A stretch of DNA of 64,000 bases from Streptomyces muensis (GCF_021474425.1 NZ_JAKEIP010000024.1:1-64000), one strand, 5' to 3'; shown: positions 35,380 through 44,666, numbered from the stretch's first letter. Notes: generated by a model not told the origin, from the sequence alone. Translations and numbers: made by a program.

Positions 35380-35413
35380 GCCACCTCCGTGGCTTCGACG
35401 CCACCTCCGTGGC
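35380..35413 (-). terminator. Tandem hairpins downstream of the SGNH hydrolase gene
   Basis: GCCACctccGTGGC occurs twice, separated by ttcgac, giving two identical 5-bp-stem hairpins as a 20-nt direct repeat. They lie 17 nt past the stop of the leftward hydrolase gene and upstream of the exporter promoter, so they probably insulate the two units. Confidence 0.45.
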
Positions 35414-35429
35414 CGAGCAGGAGGTCGCG

Positions 35430-36269
35430 TCAGGGCCCCACCCGTCGCCAGTCCGTCACCGGGCCGGGATTCGTGTGGTCGCCAGGGGTGACCCAGAAGG
35501 CCTTGCCCAGCTCGGCGCTGAACTGGGCACCCGTCCGGCCGTCGCCGGAGGACCGACCGGTCAGCCGCCGCCCGATCCACGGCAGCAGGTGCTGCCGGGC
35601 GAACCGGGCGTCCGCGACCCGCCGTGCGACCCACCCGGGCGGCAGCGTGGCCGGCATCGGCGTACGCCACTCGGTGTCCTCGGGGTCGTAGCCGAGCGTC
35701 TGCCACACCGCCTCCGCGACCCGGCGGTGCCCCTCGGCCGTCAGATGCAGCCGGTCCACGTCCCACACCCGGGGGTCGCCGAGCGACGGCGCCCCGTAGA
35801 GGTCGACGACGATCGCGCCGTGCCGCTCGGCCAGCTCGTCGACGCAGGCGAACAGCTCCTCCATACGCGGCCGGAACCGCTCGAGGACCGGCCCCTGCCG
35901 CCCCGGGCTGCGCATCAGCACCAGCTGTCGGCACGACGGGGCGAGCTTCTCCACCGCCTCCTCCAGGAGGCCGCGTACCCGTCCCATGTCGCACTTGGGC
36001 CGCAGCGTGTCGTTGAGCCCGCCGACCAGAGTGATCACGTCGGCGCCCATCGCGGCCGCCACGTCGACCTGCTCCTCGACGATCTGTCCGATCAGTTTCC
36101 CGCGCACCGCCAGGTTGGCGTACCGGAAGCCGGGTGTACGGGCGGCCATCCGCCCGGCGAGGAGGTCGGCCCACCCCCGGTAGGAACCGTCCGGGAGCAG
36201 GTCCGACATGCCCTCGGTGAAGGAGTCGCCGAGGGCGACCAGGCTGCTGTGTGTGGGATTCGTCTGCAT
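35430..36269 (-). CDS. SGNH/GDSL-family hydrolase
   Basis: 279 residues with block I ALGDSFTEG (nucleophile Ser), block III GGLND and a C-terminal DRLHLTAEGH containing the Asp-His pair. These are the marks of SGNH esterases/lipases. There is no signal peptide, so it is probably cytoplasmic. The ATG at 36267-36269 starts MQTNPTHSS directly before the first motif, consistent with a full-length family member. It is outside the secondary-metabolite cluster by context; substrate unknown. Confidence 0.8.
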   Translation of the reverse strand: MQTNPTHSSLVALGDSFTEGMSDLLPDGSYRGWADLLAGRMAARTPGFRYANLAVRGKLIGQIVEEQVDVAAAMGADVITLVGGLNDTLRPKCDMGRVRGLLEEAVEKLAPSCRQLVLMRSPGRQGPVLERFRPRMEELFACVDELAERHGAIVVDLYGAPSLGDPRVWDVDRLHLTAEGHRRVAEAVWQTLGYDPEDTEWRTPMPATLPPGWVARRVADARFARQHLLPWIGRRLTGRSSGDGRTGAQFSAELGKAFWVTPGDHTNPGPVTDWRRVGP

Positions 36270-36318
36270 GGCGACAGAAATGGTAGCCCGAGGACCATAC
36301 CCATTGGTCGGTCGGTCC

Positions 36319-37332
36319 TCAGGTCCGCTGCCCGAACAGCTCCCGCAGCACGTCCTCCATGGTCACGAGCCCCGCCAGCCGGCCGTCGCCGCCCAGTGCG
36401 GCCGCCAGGTGGGTGCGGCTGCCGCGCATGGCCGTGAGGACGTCGTCGAGCGGGGTGCTCTCCCGTACGCGCGCGATGGGCCGCATGTCCCGCACCTGGA
36501 AGGGCACGTCCCGCGCGGGGGCGTCGAGCGCGTCCTTCACATGCAGGTAGCCGACGATCCGCCGGCCCTCGTCGACGACCGGGAAGCGCGAGAAGCCCGA
36601 CTCGGCCGACAGCGCCTCCAGCTCCTCCGGCGTGACGCCCACGCGCGCGTAGACGACGCGTTCCAGCGGGAGGACCACGTCGCGCACCGGGCGGCGGCCC
36701 AGCTCCAGGGCGTCGTGCAGCCGCTCGCGTGCGCGCTCGTCGATGAGGCCGGCCTCGCCGGAGTCACGTACCAGCCGGGCCAGCTCGGCGTCCGAGAAAG
36801 TCGCCGTGACCTCGTCCTTGGTCTCCACGCGCATGAGCTTCAGCAGCGTGTTGGCGAAGGCGTTGATCGTGAAGATGACGGGCCGCAGCGCCCGGGAGAG
36901 AGTGACCAGCGGCGGACCGAGCACCAGCGCGCTGCGCACCGGCTCGGCCAGCGCGATGTTCTTCGGCACCATCTCGCCGAGCAGCATGTGCAGATAGGTG
37001 GCCAGGGTCAGCGCGATCACGAAGGACACCACGTGCCCGGCGCCCTCCGGCACGCCCACCGCGTGGAACACCGGCTCCAGCAGATGCTCGATCGCGGGCT
37101 CCGCGACCACACCGAGGACCAGCGTGCACAGCGTGATGCCCAGCTGCGCGGCCGCCATCAGGGCGGACACGTGCTGCAGACCCCACAGCACGCTCTTGGC
37201 GCGCCGGTCGCCCCGGTCGGCGTACGGCTCGATCTGCGAGCGGCGCACCGAGATCAGCGCGAACTCGGCGCCGACGAAGAAGGCGTTGACGACCAGCGTC
37301 AGAAAGCCGATGAACAGCTGTACGGCGGTCAT
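36319..37332 (-). CDS. Hemolysin-family membrane protein (CNNM plus CBS domains)
   Basis: 337 residues: an N-terminal DUF21/CNNM transmembrane domain (hydrophobic segments within about 1-170, with GEMVPKNIAL), then a pair of CBS domains (about 200-330, VVLPLERVVYARV and VVDEGRRIVGYLHV). It lacks the C-terminal CorC_HlyC domain found in its upstream neighbour. It overlaps that gene by 4 nt (ATGA). Family members are linked to magnesium or cobalt handling; the hemolysin name is historical. Confidence 0.85.
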   Translation of the reverse strand: MTAVQLFIGFLTLVVNAFFVGAEFALISVRRSQIEPYADRGDRRAKSVLWGLQHVSALMAAAQLGITLCTLVLGVVAEPAIEHLLEPVFHAVGVPEGAGHVVSFVIALTLATYLHMLLGEMVPKNIALAEPVRSALVLGPPLVTLSRALRPVIFTINAFANTLLKLMRVETKDEVTATFSDAELARLVRDSGEAGLIDERARERLHDALELGRRPVRDVVLPLERVVYARVGVTPEELEALSAESGFSRFPVVDEGRRIVGYLHVKDALDAPARDVPFQVRDMRPIARVRESTPLDDVLTAMRGSRTHLAAALGGDGRLAGLVTMEDVLRELFGQRT

Positions 37333-38714
37333 CGCCCGCCCTCCTTCTCGTGCCCCTCGTACTTCTCGTGCTTGTCGTGCTTGTCTTGTGTGTCGTCCCG
37401 CGTCGCGTCGTCGAACGGCGCGTGCAGCAGCACTCGGGCGGCCCGGCGGCCCGTGGCGTCCACCACGTCGAGCCGCCAGCCGGCCACCTCGACGCGGTCA
37501 CCGACCGCCGGTATGCGGCCGAGCTCCGTCGCGACGAGACCGGCCAGGGTCTCGTACGGCCCCTCCGGCGCCCTCAGGCCCACCCGGGCCAGCTGGTCCA
37601 CCCGAGCCGATCCGTCCGCCGAGTACAGCTCGCGGCCCTCCGCGTCACTGCCCGCGTGGGCGAGGTCGGGCGTCTCGTGCGGGTCGTGCTCGTCCCGCAC
37701 CTCGCCGACGACCTCCTCGACGATGTCCTCCAGCGTCGCCACACCCGCCGTACCGCCGTACTCGTCGATGACCACGGCCATGGTGCGCTTGCCGGACAGC
37801 CGGTCCAGGAGCCGGTCGACGGTGAGTGTCTCGGGGACGAGCAGCGGCTCGCGCATCAGCTCGGCGACACAGACGCGGGGCCGGCGTTCGGCGGGCACCG
37901 CCAGGATGTCCTTGATGTGCGCGGTGCCCACGACCGAGTCGAGGCTGCCGCGGTACACGGGGAACCGGGACAGCCCGGTCGCCCGCGTCACGTTCGCCAC
38001 GTCCTCGCAGGTCGCCTGCGCCTCCAGGGCGATGACCTGGACGCGCGGGGTCATGACGTTCTCCGCGGTCAGGTCGGCCAGGTTCAGGGTCCGTACGAAG
38101 AGCTCGGCGGTGTCCGCCTCCAGGGCGCCCTCGCGGGCCGAGTGCCGGGCGAGGGCCGCCAGCTCCTGGGGGCCGCGCGCGGCGGCCAGCTCCTCGGTGG
38201 GCTCCACCCCGAAGCGGCGCACCACGCGGTTCGCCGTGTTGTTGAGGTGGGTGATGAAGGGTCGGAAGATCGCGCTGAACCAGCGCTGGGCGTTGCCGAC
38301 CGTCTTCGCCACGGCCAGGGGCGAGGAGATCGCCCAGTTCTTCGGCACCAGCTCGCCGACGACCATCAGCACGATCGTCGACAGCGCCGTACCGATCACG
38401 AGCGCGATCGAGCCGGAGGCCGAGCTGGAGACGCCGAGCGACTCCAGCGGTCCCGCGATCAGCTTGGCGATGGACGGTTCGGAGAGCATGCCGACGACCA
38501 GGTTGGTGACCGTGATGCCGAGCTGCGCTCCGGAGAGCTGGAAGGTCAGGTTCCGTACGGCCTTCAGGGCGCCGGCGGCGCCCCGCTCGCCGCGCTCGAC
38601 GGCTCGTTCCAGCTCGCTGCGCTCGACCGTGGTCAGCGAGAACTCGGCCGCGACGAAGGCACCGCAGGCGAGCGACAGCAGGATCGCCACCAGCAGGAGG
38701 ATCACTTCGGTCAT
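37329..38714 (-). CDS. Hemolysin-family membrane protein (CNNM-CBS-CorC_HlyC)
   Basis: 461 residues: membrane domain at about 1-190 (GELVPKNWAIS), two CBS domains at about 200-340, and a C-terminal CorC_HlyC domain at about 350-435. The last 25 residues are a charged, repetitive tail (DKHDKHEKYEGHEKEGGR) encoded by short repeats, which is not part of the family. It is probably a divalent-cation (Mg/Co) transporter or regulator working with the coupled downstream paralogue. Confidence 0.85.
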   Translation of the reverse strand: MTEVILLLVAILLSLACGAFVAAEFSLTTVERSELERAVERGERGAAGALKAVRNLTFQLSGAQLGITVTNLVVGMLSEPSIAKLIAGPLESLGVSSSASGSIALVIGTALSTIVLMVVGELVPKNWAISSPLAVAKTVGNAQRWFSAIFRPFITHLNNTANRVVRRFGVEPTEELAAARGPQELAALARHSAREGALEADTAELFVRTLNLADLTAENVMTPRVQVIALEAQATCEDVANVTRATGLSRFPVYRGSLDSVVGTAHIKDILAVPAERRPRVCVAELMREPLLVPETLTVDRLLDRLSGKRTMAVVIDEYGGTAGVATLEDIVEEVVGEVRDEHDPHETPDLAHAGSDAEGRELYSADGSARVDQLARVGLRAPEGPYETLAGLVATELGRIPAVGDRVEVAGWRLDVVDATGRRAARVLLHAPFDDATRDDTQDKHDKHEKYEGHEKEGGR

Positions 38715-38881
38715 CGGGTCACCTCCGTCCCATGGTCGGACAGGGTGGGGAGGATCGCGCGATGTCGGGTACTGGGAGGCTCGTCCATGGGCGGACGCTC
38801 ACACCTTTCATGGGAGGACCGAAGTGGTTCCCCAATAGTAAAGGGTGGGCAAAGTGCCTCGTCCCGGCTGTCGTGCTCGGC

Positions 38882-39307
38882 TCAGTCGGTCAGATGCTTC
38901 ACCCACCGGCGCCACTTGTCCTCGGGCGCGTACCCGGCCGCGCGCCAGGCATGGTGCGCGGTCTCGTTGCGCTGGAGAACCATCGCGTCGCCACGGCGCC
39001 CGCCGAGCCGTACGAACCTCTCCTCGGCGGCGGCGAGCAGCGCCGAGCCGATGCCGCGCCGCCGGTGCTCCGGATGCACCGCGAGCCGGTACAGATGGCA
39101 GCGCCAGCCGTCGAAGCCCGCGATCACCGTGCCGACCAGCTCCCCGTCCAGCTCCGCCAGGATCAGCGCCCCGGGGTCGCGGGCGACCAGCCGCTCCACT
39201 CCGTCCCGGTCGTCACTGATGCTCGTGCCCTCGGCGGCCGTCTTCCAGAAGGCCAGCACGGTGTCCAGGTCATCGGCCGAAGCGGCCCGTATCCGCAGAT
39301 CAGTCAT
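38882..39307 (-). CDS. GNAT-family N-acetyltransferase
   Basis: 141 residues with the acetyl-CoA binding motif A LAVHPEHRRRGIGSALLAAAEE and a C-terminal HHAWRAAGYAPED typical of GNAT enzymes. Single domain, complete. The acceptor substrate cannot be inferred. It stands alone between the CBS proteins and an oxidoreductase gene. Confidence 0.85.
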   Translation of the reverse strand: MTDLRIRAASADDLDTVLAFWKTAAEGTSISDDRDGVERLVARDPGALILAELDGELVGTVIAGFDGWRCHLYRLAVHPEHRRRGIGSALLAAAEERFVRLGGRRGDAMVLQRNETAHHAWRAAGYAPEDKWRRWVKHLTD

Positions 39308-39363
39308 GGCGTGATCACATCACGGGGGACCGGACGGGACGCGGAATTCCAGCATCCGGACGG

Positions 39364-40281
39364 CTACTTGCCGCGCAGCCGCGCCATCACCGGCGCGAAC
39401 GCCTCCATGCTCGGTTCGAGGACGGTCAGATAGGTGAACCCGTATCGCTCGCGCTGCGCCAGCACCTGCGCGGTCATCTCCTCCACGGTGCCGATGAGAC
39501 CGATGGGCAGCTCCAGGACCTGGTCCGGAGTGAGGTACGGGACCCGTTCCATCAGAGGCTGTACGGCGGCCTCGCGGTCGTCGGTGTCGAGCACGAACTG
39601 GATCAGCAGGTTCAGCTCCGCCGACTCCGGCTCCTCGCGGCCCGCCGCCGCAGCAAGGTCGAGATACAGCCCCACCCGCTCCTGCAGTTCCCCGCCGAGC
39701 ATGACCTCCAGCTTTCCCGTCGAGTCACCCCGTACCGAACGCGCGCCGGTGAAGGCGGCGATGTCGGCGTGCTCGGCGGTCAGACGCAGGACGCGGTCGC
39801 CGTTGCCACCGACGAGCAGCGGCACCCGGGGCTTCTGCACGGGCTGCGGCTGGTGTTCTTCGGAGGCGAGCAGCCGGTACAGCTCCTCGATCGTGCGGCG
39901 CAGATGGTCCACCCGCTCACCCGGGGAGAGCCACGGCAGACCCGCAGTGTCGTGCTCGGCCTTCACATAACCGGTGCCGAGGCCCAGTTCCAGTCGGCCG
40001 CCCGTGAGGGCGTCGGTGGTGGCGACCTCGCGGGCGAGCAACGCGGGGTTCCAGAAACCGGCGTTGAGCACGAACGTGCCCAGTCGTGGCCGCTGTGTCG
40101 CCTCGGCCGCCGCGACCAGGGCCGGGAACGGGGCCGGCATGCCGAGATGGTCGGGGACCAGGATCACGTCGTAGCCGAGTTCCTCGGCCCGCCGACACTT
40201 GGCCCGCCACTCCTCGGCGGGGGCGGAGGTCATCAGGTTGACGCCGAAGCGGAACGGGCGCGGGCTCACCGGACGCGACAC
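39364..40281 (-). CDS. LLM-class (F420-dependent type) oxidoreductase
   Basis: 305 residues of a luciferase-like monooxygenase fold: FRFGVNLMTSAP at the N-terminus, VPDHLG, the RPRLGTFVLNAGFWNPALLAREVATTDALTGGRLELGLGTGY block and a LLVGGNGDRVLRLTAEHAD segment. This resembles the actinobacterial F420-dependent LLM subgroup. It probably uses F420 or FMN; the substrate is unknown. Its stop is 56 nt from the GNAT gene, but no operon can be shown. Confidence 0.8.
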   Translation of the reverse strand: MSRPVSPRPFRFGVNLMTSAPAEEWRAKCRRAEELGYDVILVPDHLGMPAPFPALVAAAEATQRPRLGTFVLNAGFWNPALLAREVATTDALTGGRLELGLGTGYVKAEHDTAGLPWLSPGERVDHLRRTIEELYRLLASEEHQPQPVQKPRVPLLVGGNGDRVLRLTAEHADIAAFTGARSVRGDSTGKLEVMLGGELQERVGLYLDLAAAAGREEPESAELNLLIQFVLDTDDREAAVQPLMERVPYLTPDQVLELPIGLIGTVEEMTAQVLAQRERYGFTYLTVLEPSMEAFAPVMARLRGK

Positions 40282-40328
40282 GAACTCTCCTCACCTTCAA
40301 GGGACTTGAGCGGCTGTCGCCGATTCCA

Positions 40329-42926
40329 TCACTCGTGCGCGATGGCCGCCAGCACATTCATGCGTGAGGCACGCAACGCGGGCAGCAGCGCCGCCACGAC
40401 GCCCACCACGGCCGAGCCGATCACCACGGCCACGATCGTGCCCCAGGGGATCGCCAGCGCCGTCATGCCCTGCAACGCCAGTACCTGCTGGGTGCACACA
40501 CCCCACACCAGACCGAGCGCGAGCCCCAGCACCGCCCCGAACACGGCGATCACCACCGACTCCAGCCGGATCATCCGCCGCAGCTGCCGCCGGGCCAGCC
40601 CGATGGCCCTGAGCAGCCCGATCTCCCGGGTGCGCTCGACGACCGACAGGGCGAGGGTGTTGACCACGCCGAGCACCGCGATGATGATCGCGAGGCCGAG
40701 CAGGGCGTACACCAGGTAGAGCAGCACGGCGATCTGGTTGTGCACCAGCTCCTTGTAGTCGGCGATGTCCCGGACCTGCACCTGCGGATACGGGTCGAGC
40801 GTCTTCTCCAGCCCGGCCCGCAGATCGTCGGCGCCCGTGCCGGAGGCGGCGTTGACGTACACGGCCGCGTCCTGGCCGCCCGGCGCGTACTTCTCCAGCG
40901 TGCCGAGGCCGAGGAAGATCCCGCCCTGGCTGCCGAACCCGTCGGCGGACTCCTGGTCGGTGAGAGCGCCCACCGTCAGCTCGGCCCGCCGGTCGCCCTG
41001 GAACTCGACGGGGACGGTGCTGCCCAGACGTACGCCGTGGTCCTCGGCGAAGTCCTTGTCCATGGCGAGGCGTCCGTCCGCGAGTGCGGCCGCGCTGTCG
41101 CCCTGCGCGTACGTGATGTTGGCGACCTCGTCGAGCTCGGGTTCGTAGGCCGCCGCGGTCGTCTTCACGCGGTCGCCGTCCGGGAGGCGCACCGCGATCG
41201 TCGTGAACTGCGAGCGTACGACCAGGCCGACGCCCTCGGTGTCGCGGATCCGGTCGGTGATCTCCTGCGGGAAGGGCACGAAGTTGCTGTTCTGCACGAC
41301 GAAGTCGGCACCCAGCGTCTTGTCGATCTGCTCGTCGAACGACTTGGTCATCGAGGCACTGGCCACCGACATCCCGCCGACCAGCGCCAGGCCCACCATC
41401 AGCGCGGCGGCCGTGGCCCCGGTACGGCGCGGATTGCGCAGGGCGTTGCGCTGGCTCATCCGGCCGACCGAGCCGAACAGCGCGGGGAACGCGCCGCCGA
41501 GGACCCGGATCACGGGCCGTACGAGCAAGGGTCCCGCGATCACGGTCGCGATCAGGGTCAGGATGACGCCGAGACCCAGCAGGGACGCCGCCGTCGACGT
41601 CTTCGTCGCCACGGCACAGCCCACGAGTGCCGCCGCACCCGCCGCCCCGACCACCGAGCCGACGACCGCCCGCAGCCGCAGCGGCCGTCCGATGTCGGCG
41701 ATCTCGGCGTCCGACAGGGCCGCCATCGGCGAGACGCCCGCCGCACGCCGGGCCGGGAGGTATGCCGCGACGAAGGTGACGCCCAGGCCGACGACGTACG
41801 CGGTCACCGGGGTCCCCCAGCCGATGACCATCTCGGCCGCCCTGATGTTCATGCCCATCAGACCCATCAGCTCGATGAGTCCCACGGCCAGCCCGATACC
41901 GGCCGCGAGGCCCAGCGTCGAGCCGACCAGGCCGAGCAGCAGCGCCTCGGTGAGCACCGAGCGCCGCACCTGACGCCGGTCCGCGCCGAGCGCCCGCAAC
42001 AGGCCGAGTTCACGGGTGCGCTGGGCGATCAGCATGGAGAAGGTGTTGACGATCAGGAAGACGCCGACGAGCACGGCGATCCCGGCGAAGCCGAGCATCA
42101 CGTATTTGATGATGTCGAGGAATCCGCCGAGCTGCTCGACGTCCGACTCGGCCTGCTCGTCGGCGGTGCGCAGCTCGTAGGCGTCGTTGGGGGTGACGGT
42201 GTCGGAGTCGGGGTCGACGGCGAGCGCGTCGGCCACGCGCCGCTTGAGCTCCGCGTCGCTGACGCCCTCGGCGGCGTCCAGCGAGATCGACGTGGCCGCC
42301 TCCGGGGCGCCCAGCAGCTTCGCCTGCGCCGCCTCGGTGTCGAAGAAGACCAGCGCGGCACCGGGGTTGGTGGTGGTGAAGGTGACGATGCCGACGACCT
42401 CGACCGGGAAGGAGCCCTCCTGCCCGATGACCGTGAGCCGGTCGCCGATCTCCACGTCCTTGCTGTCGGCCGTGTCCGCGTCGATCAGCACCTGCGCGTC
42501 GCCCTTGGGGGCGTGCCCGGAGGTGAGCTCCACGGGGCTGCGCTCGGTCGGGTTCCAGGCGGTGCCGATCGTGGGGGCGCCCGTGGTCGGGCCCACCGAC
42601 TCGCGGTCCTCGTCGGCGACGGTGAGGCCCTCGACATCGACTTCCGCGCGTGCCGCGGCGACCCCCGCGACCTGGGCCAGCCGATCGGCGAGCGAGGCCG
42701 GCAGGGTCAGCGTCTGTCCGGAGGGGATCGCCTCGTCCAGGGTCTCCTTGGGGGTGACGGTGACGTCGGCGGCGGTCGAGGCGAACAGCCGGTCGAAGGT
42801 GCGGCCGACGGTGTCCGAGAAGATCAGGCTGCCCGCGACGAACGCGACCGACAGGATCACCGCCAGGGCGGAGAGCAGCAGCCGCCCTTTGTGGGCGAGG
42901 AAGCTGCGGAGCGTCGCCTTCAGCAC
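40329..42926 (-). CDS. ABC transporter permease with duplicated FtsX domains
   Basis: 865 residues. An N-terminal transmembrane helix (about 15-40) is followed by a large extracytoplasmic domain. Two FtsX-type blocks of three to four helices lie near 265-400 and near 745-865, each with the ERTREIGLLRAIG / QRTRELGLLRALG signature. GTG start at 42924-42926. It is 4 nt downstream of the ATPase gene, so the two form a MacB/LolCDE-like transporter. Such systems in Streptomyces move lipids, peptides or lipoproteins, or act in envelope stress; the cargo here is unknown. Confidence 0.85.
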   Translation of the reverse strand: MLKATLRSFLAHKGRLLLSALAVILSVAFVAGSLIFSDTVGRTFDRLFASTAADVTVTPKETLDEAIPSGQTLTLPASLADRLAQVAGVAAARAEVDVEGLTVADEDRESVGPTTGAPTIGTAWNPTERSPVELTSGHAPKGDAQVLIDADTADSKDVEIGDRLTVIGQEGSFPVEVVGIVTFTTTNPGAALVFFDTEAAQAKLLGAPEAATSISLDAAEGVSDAELKRRVADALAVDPDSDTVTPNDAYELRTADEQAESDVEQLGGFLDIIKYVMLGFAGIAVLVGVFLIVNTFSMLIAQRTRELGLLRALGADRRQVRRSVLTEALLLGLVGSTLGLAAGIGLAVGLIELMGLMGMNIRAAEMVIGWGTPVTAYVVGLGVTFVAAYLPARRAAGVSPMAALSDAEIADIGRPLRLRAVVGSVVGAAGAAALVGCAVATKTSTAASLLGLGVILTLIATVIAGPLLVRPVIRVLGGAFPALFGSVGRMSQRNALRNPRRTGATAAALMVGLALVGGMSVASASMTKSFDEQIDKTLGADFVVQNSNFVPFPQEITDRIRDTEGVGLVVRSQFTTIAVRLPDGDRVKTTAAAYEPELDEVANITYAQGDSAAALADGRLAMDKDFAEDHGVRLGSTVPVEFQGDRRAELTVGALTDQESADGFGSQGGIFLGLGTLEKYAPGGQDAAVYVNAASGTGADDLRAGLEKTLDPYPQVQVRDIADYKELVHNQIAVLLYLVYALLGLAIIIAVLGVVNTLALSVVERTREIGLLRAIGLARRQLRRMIRLESVVIAVFGAVLGLALGLVWGVCTQQVLALQGMTALAIPWGTIVAVVIGSAVVGVVAALLPALRASRMNVLAAIAHE

Positions 42927-42930
42927 AAGG

Positions 42931-43800
42931 TCAGCTCTCCTCGGAAGCGGGCGACTCGGGCGCCGCCGACGAGGGACCGTCGGCCGGTATCGCTCCTGGC
43001 GCGGGGCCGCCGTCGTCGAACTGGCTGCGGATCACATCGAACCGCTTCATCCGCTCCAGCACGGCCTCCGCGGTCGGCCGCTCCATCTCGTCCACGATCC
43101 GCCCGTCGCCCAGGAACAGCACCAGGTCGGAGTGGGCGGCGGCGCCCGGGTCATGGGTGACCATGACGACGGTCTGCCCCAGCTGGTCGACGGCCTCCCG
43201 CAGGAACCCGAGCACTTCGAGGCCGGCCCGTGAGTCCAGGTTGCCGGTGGGTTCGTCCGCGAAGATCAGCTCAGGCCGGGAGGCGAGCGCGCGGGCGCAG
43301 GCGACACGCTGCTGCTGACCGCCGGACAGCTGGGACGGCCGGTGCCTCAGCCGGTCGCGCAGCCCGAGCGTGTCGATGACCTGGTCCAGCCACTTCTCGT
43401 CCGGCTTCTTGCCCGCGATGTCCATGGGCAGGGTGATGTTCTCGGCCGCGTTCAGGGTCGGGATGAGGTTGAACGACTGGAACATGAACCCGATCCGGTC
43501 CCGGCGCAGCCGGGTCAGCTCGCGATCCTTCAACCCGGTGATCTCGGTGCCGCCGAGCCACACCTGCCCGGCCGAGACGTTGTCGAGGCCCGCCAGACAG
43601 TGCATCAGCGTGGACTTCCCGGAACCCGACGGCCCCATGACCGCGGTGAAGCGGCCACGCGCGATGTCCACGTCCACCGAGTCGAGGGCGAGCACCGTCG
43701 TCTCGCCCGAGCCGTACGCCTTGGTCAGGCCACGGGCGCGGGCCGCGATCCCGTCGGCCGACGCGGGGCCCGGGGCGTACCGGGCAGCTGCTGTGGACAA
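42931..43800 (-). CDS. ABC transporter ATP-binding protein (MacB/LolD type)
   Basis: About 289 residues with Walker A GPSGSGKSTL, Q-loop, signature LSGGQQQRVACARAL, Walker B LIFADEPTGNLD and H-loop VTHD, partner of the FtsX permease. I favour a TTG start at 43798-43800 because GAGGAGG stands exactly 5 nt upstream. In-frame GTG codons at 43830 and 43860 have weaker ribosome sites and would add 10-20 residues. Confidence 0.85.
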   Translation of the reverse strand: MSTAAARYAPGPASADGIAARARGLTKAYGSGETTVLALDSVDVDIARGRFTAVMGPSGSGKSTLMHCLAGLDNVSAGQVWLGGTEITGLKDRELTRLRRDRIGFMFQSFNLIPTLNAAENITLPMDIAGKKPDEKWLDQVIDTLGLRDRLRHRPSQLSGGQQQRVACARALASRPELIFADEPTGNLDSRAGLEVLGFLREAVDQLGQTVVMVTHDPGAAAHSDLVLFLGDGRIVDEMERPTAEAVLERMKRFDVIRSQFDDGGPAPGAIPADGPSSAAPESPASEES

Positions 43801-43956
43801 GACCGCCTCCTCAGGGACGGAACGACTCACGTCACCGCCGAGCGTAATGTGATCCACCACACACCCGGTATCCGTCCGAGGTCCCGGTCGGTCTCCGCCC
43901 CAGGTCGGGCCCCTGATATCGATGTAAGGGGCACGCTCCTACCTCCGGGTGACTCC

Positions 43957-43986
43957 TTGCCGCTGCTAGCACCCGAGCGCTAGCTT
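43957..43986 (+). promoter_or_regulatory. Probable leaderless promoter of the toxin-antitoxin pair
   Basis: -35 TTGCCG (43957-43962), 18-nt spacer, -10 TAGCTT (43981-43986), and the ATG begins 6 nt later, which is the spacing expected for a leaderless mRNA. GCTAGC occurs twice (43965-43970 and 43979-43984) around the -10 and may form the autoregulatory operator. Confidence 0.5.
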
Positions 43987-43992
43987 TGAGGT

Positions 43993-44220
43993 ATGGCGAA
44001 GACCCAGCTGAACGTGAGAGTGGACGAGGGCACGGCCCGCGCGGCACGCGAACGTGCCCTGGCCCGCGGCATGAGCGTCAACCGCTACATCGAGGAGCTG
44101 GTCAGAAAGGACACCGGAGAGGTCGGGCACACGTTCGTGGACGCCGCCGCCGACTTCATGAAGCAGTACGAGTCCGTCTTCGCCGAGGAGTTCGGCGCGG
44201 AGCACGAAGGTCGTCGCTGA
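43993..44220 (+). CDS. Ribbon-helix-helix-type antitoxin
   Basis: 75 residues: KTQLNVRVDEGTARAARERALARGMSVNRYIEELVRKD is a ribbon-helix-helix-like DNA-binding and dimerisation segment (a beta strand then two helices). The remaining C-terminal half (about 45-75) would bind the toxin. It lies 4 nt before a Doc-like gene, the usual antitoxin-first order. It probably represses its own promoter and neutralises the partner. Confidence 0.75.
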   Translation: MAKTQLNVRVDEGTARAARERALARGMSVNRYIEELVRKDTGEVGHTFVDAAADFMKQYESVFAEEFGAEHEGRR

Positions 44221-44224
44221 ACCG

Positions 44225-44599
44225 TTGAGCAATCTGAACATCGACCTCGCCTGGCTGCTGATGCTCGCCGAGAAGAGGACCCCGGGGGACCCCCAGGTCA
44301 CCGACTGGGGAGCCCTCGTCGCCGCCGTCGCCCGCCACCAGGCGGAGATATTCGACACCCCCGTCTACGACAGCCCGCAGGCCCGCGCCGCGGCCCTGCT
44401 CCAACTCCTCATCCACGTCCCGGCCCTGGAGCGCTCCAACGCGCTGTTCGCCTCCGCCGTGGCCTACGCCTACCTGGTCGCCAGCGGCCTCAAGGTCGTC
44501 ACCTCGCCCGAGCAGGTGCGCGATCTGGCACGCCTGGTCAAGAGCGGCGAGGCCTCGGTCGAGGACATCGCGCGCGAACTGCGCCAGTGGAGTCTGTGA
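44225..44599 (+). CDS. Fic/Doc-like toxin component with a degenerate Fic motif
   Basis: 124 residues. The layout DWGALVAAVARHQAEIF, then SPQARAAALLQLLIHVPALERSNALFASAVAYAYLVASG, follows Doc proteins, where that segment is the Fic loop (HxFxxGNxR/K). Here it reads H64-VPALERSN72: the His and Asn remain but the phosphate-binding Gly and the Lys/Arg are missing. It may be inactive or use altered chemistry. TTG start at 44225, coupled to the antitoxin. Family assignment is by pattern; an unrelated helical protein is possible. Confidence 0.6.
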   Translation: MSNLNIDLAWLLMLAEKRTPGDPQVTDWGALVAAVARHQAEIFDTPVYDSPQARAAALLQLLIHVPALERSNALFASAVAYAYLVASGLKVVTSPEQVRDLARLVKSGEASVEDIARELRQWSL

Positions 44600-44610
44600 C
44601 ACGGAGTCCG

Positions 44611-44666
44611 ACGGAGTGCGTGAGACGGAGTGCGTGAGACAGAGTCCGCGATACGGATTCCGCGAT
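44611..44666. repeat. Four tandem 14-bp repeats
   Basis: acggagtgcgtgag occurs twice exactly (44611-44624, 44625-44638), followed by two related copies, acagagtccgcgat and acggattccgcgat. They lie between the toxin stop and the stop of the next, convergent gene. No known function. Confidence 0.8.

Noticed and set aside
36208..38838. 876-codon rightward open frame over the CBS protein genes
   Set aside because: It is the antisense shadow of two genuine leftward genes with clear domains and is low-complexity Ser/Arg/Thr-rich.
40740..43160. Long rightward frame across the FtsX permease
   Set aside because: Antisense shadow of the permease and ATPase; the translation is Arg/Gly/Asp/His-rich without any motif.
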